Positions 10,834-21,430 of a DNA stretch of 64,000 bases are shown piece after piece (the first letter of the stretch is position 1; each line of letters starts with the position of its first letter). This DNA comes from Peribolospora baueri. Its lineage: Eukaryota > Basidiomycota > Peribolosporomycetes > Peribolosporales > Peribolosporaceae. The stretch covers positions 62,001-126,000 of the forward strand of contig JAMDHS010000023.1 in NCBI GenBank assembly GCA_029717555.1, given 5' to 3'. The notes under the pieces are model-generated. The model was given only the letters and a program-made list of their open reading frames with translations. It did no database searches and had not been told where the DNA came from. The position numbers and the translations under genes are program-made.

Positions 10834-13800
10834 ATGACCGCCAGCGAAACCTCGTCTACTCCCTCGCCTGAGGCGATTAGACGACCGCAGGCTTCTGTCT
10901 CATCTTCCATCCGGCCCGGCACGAAACGAGTCGCAGCTGGGGGCCGCCAGTCCGCTTCCTTCGCCCACCTCCGCACGCACTCACTCGTCTCCAACAGCAT
11001 CTTCAAACAGTCCACAACGGCCTCCGAGTTGAACACAGCACCGCGTTCTCCTCGTCTGGCAGACCTCGACGGCAAGCCCCGGCCCAACAGCTTCATCGCC
11101 TCCTCCTCTACCACCAGCTTCACGTCTATCGGCAAGTCGCCGACAGTAAACAACAGCTTGTCCGACAGTGGAGGGCAAGTACAGTCGTCGGAGGACTCTG
11201 AGAACGAGGATCCACGTATTCCTCGCTCCATGTCGTCGTTAAGCGACATCTCCTCCAAGACCTTCCCCGACAGGGATGACGGAAGCTTGCGCCGGAAGAG
11301 CAAAGGCCTCGACGCCCTGCGCTCCAACAGCCTCGTGTCCAATTCGCCTTTCAAGCAGCAGTTCCAGTCTCCGTCTGCGTCACGGACGGACCTTTCGCTT
11401 CGAGGAGGGGTGCGCCCCCCAACCACGATCAGAGCAGCGGCGCCAGCCGTCTCGCCTTCGAGCCCCGGTGGAATTCTCACCAGCCGTCGACTGACGGGCC
11501 CGAGGGAGATGACAGCTAGTCCTTCACGCGTTCACTCTCCCTCGTCGGTCGGGGCAGTGGCACCGACTAAGGCGGGAATGCAGAGGGAGGGTGGCGCAGA
11601 ACAGCGCAGGGACATCTCAGCTGCGATCAGGAGGGAGAGAAGGAAGACTGTCACTTTTGACGAGGTGCCGGACGTCCAGGTGCGACCTTTTGCTCTCTCT
11701 CTGTCTTCCTCGTCACCTGAACGCGGTTCAATGCGGGCGCAAGTCAAATCTGACCATTCTTCTTTAACTTCTCGTTCGAACAGGAGTTTGAAAAGGAGTC
11801 TTCCTTTGAATCTTCTGCAGCTTCTGTATCTGTCTACGACTCGCCGCAACCTTCCGATCCTCCCGCTGAACAACGCCTCAATCAGCATGGATACGAGGGC
11901 GAGGAAGAGACTGGCGACGGCTATTACTGTTCTGACGAGGGTCCGTTCGAGCACGGCTCGCCCCAGCCGGCACATGCGGCCCAAGAAGGAGAGATGCAAC
12001 GCTTCTTCGTTCCGCAGGATGACGGTTCGCCGCGCCTCTCACCTGAGGATCACCAGTTAGATGAGCCGGATCTGTGGGAGGACGGCGGAGCGCTGGGTCT
12101 TCAACGCCGCGAACCTTCTCAACTTGGCAACGAAGCAATGTCAGAGGATAGAGAAGGACGCGAGCAGCAGTGCCGTGAAAGCGGGCAACAAGGCCTCGCG
12201 CCACCGACGCCTATGATCGGTGACGAAGACAGCTTCTCTGAGGCGGATTCCTTCCTCGCCGAGAAGGCTTTGCGGGATGCTGTTGCCGCCGCTCGGCAAC
12301 AGAAGCATGAGCAGGAACTTAGCCGAGCCGAAGGCGGGCTTTCGGCGGAGGAAGGAGAAGGCAGCTACTTCGACGAGCATGCCTACGCTGCCGAGCTCGG
12401 CCACGGTCACAACAGTCTGGAGAGGGATGACACGTTCGATCTCGTTGAGCAGCTCCTCAAGGATGAGATGCTCAGCCCTCGCTTAGGCCCTATCGCCCCG
12501 TCCGGTTCTTCCGTCTCCGCTTCGGCCTCATCTGCGTCGTCTTTGGGTGCTCTCGGAAGCGGTGCCAGTGACGGTGCTTCGACGGCTGAGGATGGAGACG
12601 AGGAGAGAACCAAGCGGACGAGCGACGAAGAGCAAGACGACGGACAAGAGCAGCGTGGCGAGCAGGAGCTTGACCATGGCCTTAACTCTCCCTCTCAGCC
12701 CGTGGAGCACGTCCCCACGCTCGACGGCGCCTCTTCTCCTTCCTCGCCTCGCCCTGTGCCCCCTTCGCCTTCCAAACTCCAGTCGTCTTTGCCACTCTCG
12801 TTGCCCGTTTGGTCGCCTTTGATGTTCCAGGGCGAGTCCGAATCTTCGGTACCTTCTCCACTCCAACGGGACGATGACAGGGCTCTATCGACGATGATGC
12901 CTCCCCCTCCTCCGAAAAGGGAAGTGGACCAACCCCCTTCTGATGGCGCCACTATTGCTCATTCTCCACTGAGCGAGAAGGAAGTAGAGGAGGAGCCTTC
13001 TCGTGACCCTCCTTCGCCTTCATTCGGGCGTCCGACTTCTCCTGATTATATTCCTGCGACGCCTACACGGCCCACCGCCGGACTCGTTGGTGATAGCGAC
13101 GCCTCCTCCCCACTCCGCTCTCCCCGCTCCCCTCCCGGACGCCGGCTTCGTTCTGGGAGTGTGACTTCTCTCCGACCCCGGATCAATCGCGAAGATGTCC
13201 TGGAACGTATGGCAAGCCGTCGGCGTGCCGCGGCCGCATCTGCCTCCTCGGTGTCGTCATCCTCGTCTCCGTCCTCTGGCGACGAGAAGCGAGCTGCCAC
13301 GGTAGCGGCGGATGCCTCCTGGTCGCCTAGTAAATACACTATCTCTCTCACCGCTTCCCTCTCTCCCAGCAAGCAACTGGTCCCGCTCACCACCTCCAGC
13401 TCCGCGAGTTCCATCGCCTCGCCCCGCCCTGCGGTGGTGGAAGTGGCAGCCTTGGAATCGGCTGAGAGGGACACGGTGAACGAGCAGGACGAGGATGGGA
13501 CGAGGACCGCCAGTGAGGAAGAACCGTCTGAAGACGAAATGCCTCCTCCAAAGGGGAGGAGGAAGAGGACCATCAGTGCCGGGCCTTCGGCACCTGGGCA
13601 AAAGACCGTGACGTTGGAAAGGGTCGTCGAGAGAGGATCGCGCGACGACGGAGCGACAGGGGATGAGGGTGATGGAGAGAGCGGGCTCGAGAGCAGCCTG
13701 AGCCGGGAGTTCAGTCTCATCCAGAACAAGGACGTGAGTGTGGCATCATCGGAACTTGGTCTCCTTCGACGATACTACCCAACTGACACGCTATTCCCTC

Positions 13801-15741
13801 TTTCGCGCCCGACATCGACTTTCGGATGAACAGCGCAAGTACCGCGTCCGAGACCGAGGCCTGTACGCTTCTGCCACCGACAAAGTTTCACACTCTCGCC
13901 AAGCAGGCGATGTTGATAGCGGCAAGGCCTGGCGCACTGTGCGCAGGCCGAGCGATATGAACGAGTACGCCCGGGAGCTGAGGGAATACCGCTCGAAGGA
14001 GAATCCGCAGAAGGCGGCAGGCAAGGTTTTTGTGAAGAGTGAGTGGCAAAGATGGATGAGAATTGATCTGGAACCGCTGCAGTCGTATAAGGAGACTGGA
14101 AGCGGTGATGCTCATGTGATCGGATCTTGGAACACAGTCGACTCCTTCACGTCTGCGGGACTGCCCGTGCCATCGCTGCCGACCTTTTTCAACTGCACCC
14201 TTGACAACGGTATCCATTGTGTCGAGACCGAGTTCTTCCCGCTGGAGAAGTCCGGTCCGTCGAACATTAAGCAAGAGTTTGAGTTGTGAGTGACCGACTT
14301 CGCCGTCATGTCCTTGTCCCTCCGATTTCTCATGGTGAGAACAATCGCTAATCTCTGTTTGGGACATGATGCAACTTTAAATGGCTCCTACAGGATCAAC
14401 CACAAGAATCTTGAGTTCTCCCTCACCCTTACCGTTCGCCGTGATGCCCATCTCCGCCCTCCTCCGCCAAAGCCCCAACCCACCTCTCCTTCGAAAGGCA
14501 GCCCCTCTGGTGGCTCGCGAATGCGCGGTTTGTTCGGCGCACAAAAGCGAGCCAACAAATCCGCATCGTCTGCTAAGGATTCTGTACGGAATCCGGCTTC
14601 TACGGCTCCCGTCGATCCGCTTGTGCAATATCTGAACGCACAAGGCGTATTCGGGCGCAGTTTCGTCGTGTTTAGCAACCTCGCTCTCCGTTGCACAGGC
14701 CGGTTGCTGGAAGTAGAACTTCCCGTCGTCAACACGGGAAGCAACGAGTTGCCGCGGGAGCCAGGTCGAAACCAGCACAGTCAGGCGAAGAGGGTGGGCA
14801 CCTTACGTGTCCACCTGTTCTACCTTCCACCCATGCCTGCTGTGGTCAGGGGTGACTTGCCCAACAGCTTGAACGATTGCATCAAGGGTCTTGGGTACAT
14901 CGCGTGGCATAACGGTCAGGTGTGGTATGAAGGCACGTTGACGCAGCAGGGTGGCGACTGTCCCGTGAGTGTACTGTCTTTCTCTCGGCAAATTCTGCCC
15001 CGTCAGCGGTACTGACTCGGTCGTCTTCTGCACTCGTAGACGTGGCGACGTCGGCCCATCAAAGCAAAAGGCGGCCGATTGATCTGCTGGAGCGACGTTC
15101 TGAACCGGGCTGTGGCGACGATCGACTTGTCCAAAGCTATCCGCGTGGAGGACAATGACGATCCGGTCTCGTCGCCTCGAGGCCCTGCAACTGGTAACGG
15201 TGGGCGAGGAACGCCAGCATCACGAATAGATGAAGAAGAGGAGGTCTACCACATGGAGCGCTCCTTCCGCGTCGTCTTCATGGACGGCGAGGAAATCTCC
15301 TTCTTCGCCGACACGGACGAGGAGAAGCGACGATGGCTCAAAGTGCTTAACTCGCTGGTTGGTCGCATCCCACCCAAGCCGCTTTGGGCCCAGCTTGCGG
15401 CGGAGGCCAGCGAGGCTGCCGAAAAAGGGCTGCAGGAGCTTCAGGAGCTTCAGAAGCGGCAGGGCGCCAATCCGGCCGCCAATCCGTCAGAAATGCGTTC
15501 TTCTTCACATGCTGCAGGTGTCGGCCATGACAACAAGAGACGTGCTTTCGCTGCTGCCGTTGCCGCCGATGGTCCATCCACACCCTCGACGATAGCAACG
15601 ACGACGGGTAGCACCACTACGAGGTCCACTCACATGGGTTCCAGCTCGCGCCTAAGCACCTCAACCCGGCCGACCACGGCTAGCACCGACGGTGGACGGA
15701 GTCGCACCGGCTCATCGGCGAGCAAGCCTGCTTGGACATGA
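10834..15741 (+). CDS. BUD4: BUD4/anillin-like septation protein with C-terminal PH domain
   Basis: Anillin-type scaffold expected at the bud neck or division site, linking septins and membrane. Exons 10834-11679, 11784-13733, 13834-14285, 14394-14964 and 15040-15741 join to 1506 residues. The N-terminal two-thirds is Ser/Pro-rich and probably disordered. It carries two copies of a short motif (LRTHSLVSNSIFKQ at about 46-59, LRSNSLVSNSPFKQ at about 162-175) and RRKTVTFDEVPDVQEFEKE near 269-287, which contains a KTVTF sequence like a PP1-docking RVxF motif. The anillin-homology region includes HCVETEFFPLEKSGPSNIKQ and NHKNLEFSLTLTVRRDAHL. The PH domain covers about 1230-1375 (GYIAWHNGQVWYEGTLTQQG through SFFADTDEEKRRWLKVLNSL). 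The family assignment rests on this C-terminal half. Confidence 0.9.
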
Positions 15742-16226
15742 TCACTCTATAGGCCTTTGTCTTTCCCTTGCTTGCGTGTTCTTTTCTTTTCCCTTTCCAT
15801 CTGCATATTTCGAACGACGGGTGCGCCCTACCTGTGTCATACCTTCCCCACCTCTCGTACTCTGGCCCATATACATCATGACACATATCCGCCTCTCTTC
15901 CTCTTATCTCTCGGATTCCGTTTGCCTCTGCGCCATCTCGTCTCTCTTATACTCTCTTCGCCTTCTCGAGCTGGCCTTGGTGTTGGCAGACGGACTTCAT
16001 TTCCTTACTCTTCCTCTCCTCGCTTTTCTCTCCTCGCTTCTCGTCTTCTTTCCCCACGTCTCGCCTTGTCTCGTTTCGTCTCGTCTCGTCTAGCGTTTAC
16101 TATCCGTTCCCTTCACTTTGTGATTCGGATGATTGGCGAGCTCATGATCTGTCACGCTATATGATTCACATGATGATGAGCACATGTCAACTCATTCTTC
16201 CATGTTATCGAGTCCCGGCCTCAGCG
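15742..16226. other. Convergent 3' region, pyrimidine-rich, no gene seen
   Basis: About 485 bp between the stops of the BUD4-like and POP3 genes. It is dominated by TCTC-rich sequence, including TCTCGTCTCG-type repeats near 16040-16095. Likely 3' UTRs. Confidence 0.5.
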
Positions 16227-17737
16227 TCACGTAAGGGAAGCCTCTGCTAAACGCTCCTCCTCGCCCGCCCTCGATACAATTTTAGCTCCACCGCCGCTGG
16301 CACCCGACTTTTTCCTCGTTCGATTCTGTGTTTCGTCCTTCTTTATCCGTGCTCGTTCCTTCTTCCACCTCGCTTTGGCGTCCTGTCGGAGCTTCTTCTT
16401 CGCCGCTGCTGCTGCTTTCATGTCGACCGGGGCAGTGGCCTTGAGATGCTTGACTCGTGGGGACATCAACAGCGGTCCCCTAGGGCCCGTCGCTTTGGCC
16501 TGCGCTCCTATCTGCGTCGAACGCGATTCTTTCCGGGAGCGGTTTCTTCGTGTGGCGGAAGTAGGAGAGTTCGGAAGGGGCAACATAGAGGATGGAACGA
16601 GCCAGGGAGAGGTTGGCGGCTGGAGGTGTTGCGAGAGAAGAGAGAGGAGTGGGTCGAGCAACTCGGCTGGGACGTCCGACTGCAAGGTACAGAGCGAAGA
16701 GAAAGCCACACTCGCGTTGGGCAATCGAGGTCGCATGGAACGTCAAATAGGTGTCGTTAAAGGGGTAAAACTCACAAGCAGTCCCAAGACGGCGACCCTA
16801 CGAATCCCGAGTACGTCGGCCAGCACAAGCTCAGCGCCCTTGGGCAACGGCACGAGGAAAATCGGCGACGCGGCGCTTTCTGCAGCCGTCGAGTTCTTTA
16901 CCCCGGTCCTGGCTTGCGTTCCCTTCGCCTCGGCGAGTCCATTCACCGCACAAGCCATGATCGGTAGATGAGCGATCAGCGCTGGTGGGTCAATATCATG
17001 ACGACAGGCAAACACGATGCGCAGAGGACATGGCGCTGCTGCGCTTTCGACCTGAGCAGGCGACAGCTGCGTAGTGGCAATGGGCGGCGGCGCGGTAGTA
17101 GGAGCCTTGGCAGGTCGAGACTCTCGAGACGGCTGAGTGGGCAACACACCCTGACTAACATCCGGGCTTGTTGCCCCTTTGGCGCCCTCCCCAGTGCTAT
17201 GCGGTGCGGCGTCTCGTCTCGCTCGTGCAATCTGATCCTCCAAAGCTCTAGAGACTGCGTTGATGCCGGCGACGAAGAACGGCCGCTTGGAGCGCTCTGC
17301 GTCGCCCTTCAAACGTCCGTCGGAAGCGCGTTTTCCATGTCGTCGACGAATTCCAGGTCCAGACGCCAGAGAAGTAGACGCCTGGAGAGAATTTAGGAGG
17401 GAGACCAATGCGTGGAGGATGGCTGTTTGCGCGAAGGCCGGTAAGGTAGGCCTGTCAAAGGATGACATGAGAGATAGAGGGAAGTCAAGGTAGGCCAAAC
17501 ATAGGTTCACAGCAACGACAAAATGACAAGATAGATTTCACTGATGTTGACTACGCACCATTTGACTGCCAACGGAGAGTCAAGCACCGGCCGAAAGACG
17601 ACCCTTCGGTCTGCCGGCACTCCTGCCTCGCCGTCCTTCTTCTGCGCTGCCCCGCCTCCGCCGCCCTTCTGTCGCAGCGCGTGCTGATTGGAGTGCGTCT
17701 GTGCCGTGCGGTCTCCCTTGGCCTTAAAGGTGGACAT
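16227..17737 (-). CDS. POP3: POP3-like RNase P/RNase MRP protein subunit
   Basis: Protein subunit of nuclear RNase P and RNase MRP, which process pre-tRNA and pre-rRNA. Exons on the minus strand are 17737-17559, 17451-16776 and 16679-16227, giving 435 residues. The conserved Pop3 core is clear: RRVVFRPVLDSPLAVKWPTL across the first splice join, the PFFVAGINAVSRALEDQIAR segment, LRIVFACRHDIDPPALIAHL, and IFLVPLPKGAELVLADVLGI followed by RRVAVLGL. The C-terminus (about residues 310-435) is a Lys/Arg-rich tail (MKAAAAAKKKLRQDAKARWK and beyond) that could contact RNA. An Ala/Pro/Ser-rich insertion sits in the middle. It is divergent from the GPHR-family gene. Confidence 0.85.
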
Positions 17738-18104
17738 GACTGTAGACGTGCTGTTGTTGGAATGGCCGAAGGTAGGCTCAGGTGGAGATGGAATCCGACT
17801 CGCGACCGCGGTTTTGGTTTTTTGGTGGTCCGTGCGTCAGACGGAGATAAGCGGCTCCCAAGGCTGAAATGATCGGACAGCTGTGTGATGCGACCATCCT
17901 GACGACAACTACAGCCACTGTTGTCATTAACTTTCTTTCACCCAAGCCCGACCCTTTCGCACCTTCTCTCTAAACGAGCCCCTCCATTTTTATACAAGCA
18001 CTTTCCTGCGTGGGAGCCGCATGTTTGAACGGCTCCGAACGCCTGCCACGCCTTGACCGCTTGTCAGCCGGCCCACGGGTCGTCGTCAACGCCAAGTCCT
18101 CGCC
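17738..18104. promoter_or_regulatory. Divergent promoter between POP3 and the GPHR-family gene
   Basis: A 367-bp interval between two start codons on opposite strands. CTTTCTTTC/CCCTTTC-type pyrimidine tracts lie near 17930-17990, before the plus-strand gene. No distinct binding site is recognised. Confidence 0.45.
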
Positions 18105-20377
18105 ATGCCGGTGGCATCGACCTTTGCCGCCTCTCCCTCAGCTTCGTCATCGACCACGCTTCCAGAACATGCAGTGTTCATTGCTGTTCGCCTTTCCTTG
18201 ATTTTTCTCTTTCGCCGCCTCTTTCTTCGCAGGTTGGTTTCCCAGGCGAGGGCGGCCGCGCGCGATCCCCTTTTGGCTCCGGTAAAGTCCAAGCCTGGTG
18301 ACCGTGGAGGAGGACCTTTGCTGGGCGGGAGGCCGTATAGGGACAGATCCCCCGGACAAAGCGAGGACGAGGAGGAAGAGGATGAGGAGCGTACGACTCA
18401 AGACCGGCTCGAGCTCTTACCCGCTCCTGCATCTGCGCCCGCAGTTGGCTCTGCTGGCGATGGGTCGAATGAGGGAGGGAGGACGCACGGAGCTAGTTTC
18501 ATGAGCAAGCTAGCGGGCGTTGTATTCTGTCTCTCTTTTAGCGAGAGTATGACGCTTTTCTTGATTGTGCTGTTACAGGCGGCTGATATATTTGAGACCA
18601 CGTGAGTCGGTGGCCAGTCGGCCCGACAGACAATTCTTGCATCCATGCTCATTCAGCTTTTCGCTCTTCTTTTCCCAGCACCCGTCGCTTTCACTTCCTC
18701 TTTTCACTCCGCCTCCTTCTATTCCTTCTCACCATCCTTATCCCCCTCCTCACCTCTCATCTCCTCACTGCCCGGGTGCGCCAACGTGCCGGGCCCCCGT
18801 CCCTCGGTACCACGCGCCTGGCCTCCCGTTGCTCTCCACGAAACATCATCATCCTCCTCCTTCCATTCCTTGTTTGGATTCTTATCTTTGCCTCCGTCCC
18901 CGTTTCCTCCACCGCCTTTGATCATGAAGCCCAGCAAACCGCCGGACGTATCTCTTCTTGGGCTCTTATCCGCGTAGCCGTTCTCGGCATTACCCTGCTC
19001 GCTCTTCTTTCCGGAGGGGGAGCAATCGCGGCGTTTTGGGACGGCTGGAATTCTTGGAAGGCGCGACGACGTATCCCGGGAGGAGCGACGACGGCGGGAG
19101 TAAGCGACGCAACGTTGGACGCAGCGGAGAGGTCGTTCGAGAGAGCGAGGCAGGAGCTCCTACGTCGGAGGGCGGATCTATCCAGGCTCGAGGCTACCGT
19201 GGCGGCCGAGAACGAGGCAGCCGCTCAAGCCGATGAAGATGGAACTGGCTCGCGCGTGGGCATGTTGTCGAACCTTGGAAGGTTCTTCGGAGCATCGCGC
19301 ACCACCGAAGCCGCTCGTGAGCTCTCCTCGACCCGGACGGAAGTTGGCGCGTTGGAGAGCATGGCCATGTCTATGAGGGACGAGTTGGCAGCCTTGAGGG
19401 AACGGAAGAGGGAAGAAGAGTTTAACAGGACGCTTGGGGGTAAGATCTGGATCGCAGTGGGGTACGCGTGGGCTGCTTATTGTGCAGCCAGGATCGTCTT
19501 GGTGAGTTCGTGGGGTCAGGCAGCGATAATACGATGGAAATAGGAGAGGCTGATTGTCTCCCTGCCCCTACAACCTTCCCCACTTGGCTTTGCAACTTTC
19601 ACGTTGACTTTCATATAGACTTGCTTCTCCCTGCTCGTCCTCCACCTGCTCGGCCTCAGCTTGTCTCCCTCCCGCTCTAGTTCGTCTCCCACCGACGGCC
19701 AAGCAGACTTCGACCCGCTGTCGCGCGCTCTTGCACTCTTCCTCCGTCTCATTGGCAACAATTCTGTGGACGTAGAGCTCTGGACTCGCCAAATCTCTCT
19801 ACTCCTCGCTGGAGGGCTGATTCTTAGCGCCGTGAGGTACACTATGGCTAGGCTCGCTAGGGCTTTTAAGGCCGCTAATCGTGGTACCGCTACGGGAGCC
19901 GGAAGTGGAGGCGTCATGCTTTGGTTGGCTTGGATCATGGTGAGTTGGCGCGCTTCAACGATCATTTTTCCTGTGAAGACTCTGCACTCTTCGAGAGGAC
20001 GTAAAATCCGCGCTCATTCGCACTTTTCCCTTTCTGCATCGCAGAGCTGCTACTTCCTCGCGGCCTTAATTCAGCTCCGAACTGTAAGTCGCTGGCGTCC
20101 GTGATCCATCACCCGCTTTCTTTCGTAAGCACTCACACCGCTATTGCCGTCTTGTTCACTGCCGCCTCGTTCACATCAACCCACCTCAAAGTCCCTCCCT
20201 CCACGCCTCTCCTCCTCGTCCTCTTCACCTCTTTCCCTTCTACCTCATTTCGACGTGGTTTTCGGCACTCTTTTCGACACCTTCTTTGTTATAGGTGCGG
20301 CCGCTACTTTTGCCGTAAAGTGGCTAGGGCACGTCAGCGGTGTCGGCGCTGAGGAAGGAGCGTTTGGGGATTTGTGA
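18105..20377 (+). CDS. GPHR-family membrane protein (Golgi pH regulator / GTG-like)
   Basis: A multi-span membrane protein of the Golgi pH regulator family, thought in animals to act as an anion channel that keeps the Golgi acidic; the plant relatives are called GTG proteins. Exons 18105-18601, 18679-19501, 19619-19939, 20045-20083 and 20192-20377 join to 621 residues. Paired N-terminal helices are followed by an acidic, Ser-rich loop, further spans (LRLLLFLLTILIPLLTSHLL; IIILLLPFLVWILIFASVPV), a long coiled-coil-like charged segment (about 325-430), and the family region TLGGKIWIAVGYAWAAYCAA. The end reads CYFLAALIQLRTSLPP then FGTLFDTFFVIGAAATFAVK, which is diagnostic. One exon is only 39 nt. 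Confidence 0.87.
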
Positions 20378-21430
20378 GTGGCTCGCTTTGTTGAGCCGTA
20401 GGTCTGTCTCTTGCTTTCAACTTGGGGAAAGGAGGAACGAAGAAAAGAATTTGCCAATATCGCAGGAACGTGCGCTGCTGCTGAGGGAGAGCATGGCTAC
20501 CACGCCACGTCCTGCTCAGAGCCAGAGCTGAGAGCAACCCGACGTCCAGTCGGACCGCCAAAAAGGGTCATACTTCCAGCCGCGCCTGCGGCCTATCTCC
20601 GTCACAGCCCAGTCTTCTGTCCAGGCTTCTGCCGTTGTCTCTATGTCAGACTCGAGGGGGGGTGGCGAGTTAGGTGCCACGGTCGGCGAGCGCACGCGAA
20701 CAGGCTCCGCCGTGTACACGTCGTGAGCCTGTCGTGAGCCGCAACTGGCTCGACCCACATGCCGTATCATTTGGAGGCAATTGAAAGTTGCTTCATGGGG
20801 AGAGGGTTGTCCCCTGTTGGCCAGCGACGTGTCCAACGGTCAAGACTAACGTGGGCCTGGGTGAAAAGGACAACTGCAGAAAGCGCCACTTGAGCGGGAG
20901 GAGATGCGATCGTACTGGACGTCGCCAGCAACCATATGGTGTCTCGCGCGTCCGCATTCCTTAAACTACGGCCACTCACAGATCCCATCTGGAAAGGCCC
21001 AGCTTCACGGTCAATACTCGCCATGACGGTGACGTCGATTTAAGTCAGAACATCCACCACTACACGGAGGCGACCTTGCAGCACGAGCGACCTGATGATG
21101 ACGGTCCTCGCGCTGGCTCTGCTTCCTGTGCTGTGGAACGTTCAGGGCCAGATAGGACGCCGGCGACGCGGGGGACCCCGGCGTCCCGGGTCACGTGCCC
21201 TTCCCCGCTCTTCGGTACAGCCGTTGACGGCTTGGAGGTTTTACCGCCAGTACGTCACTCATCCTCTCGCCTTCATTGCAGGCAGCCAGTATTCGAACCC
21301 GCTCAAGATATTGCACCAAGACTGTCGTTAAGACAGACAGGTCTTTTCTGAAAGCTTGCTTACGCGGCACGGTGAGTCACCAGCCGACTCGATTCGGTAG
21401 CTGGGTGCCGGTGGCGGTCGGGGGGTACCG
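20378..21430. other. 1-kb gap with two weak small-gene candidates
   Basis: Between the GPHR-family gene and the ERT1-like gene. On the minus strand an ATG at 21024 opens MASIDREAGPFQMGS followed directly by a good donor (GTGAGT); possible acceptors lie near 20886 and 20875, but no second exon is convincing. On the plus strand an ATG at 21095 opens a 78-codon frame starting MMTVLALALLPVLWNVQGQ, which looks like a signal peptide, then a basic stretch. Neither matches a family I know. The gap must also contain the ERT1-like promoter. Confidence 0.3.

Noticed and set aside
10617-11480. Long open frame (287 codons) on the minus strand across the BUD4 homologue
   Set aside because: It mirrors the Ser/Arg-rich coding sequence of the plus strand; GC-rich genes with many Ser and Arg codons leave the opposite strand open. 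It has no domain and no splice logic.
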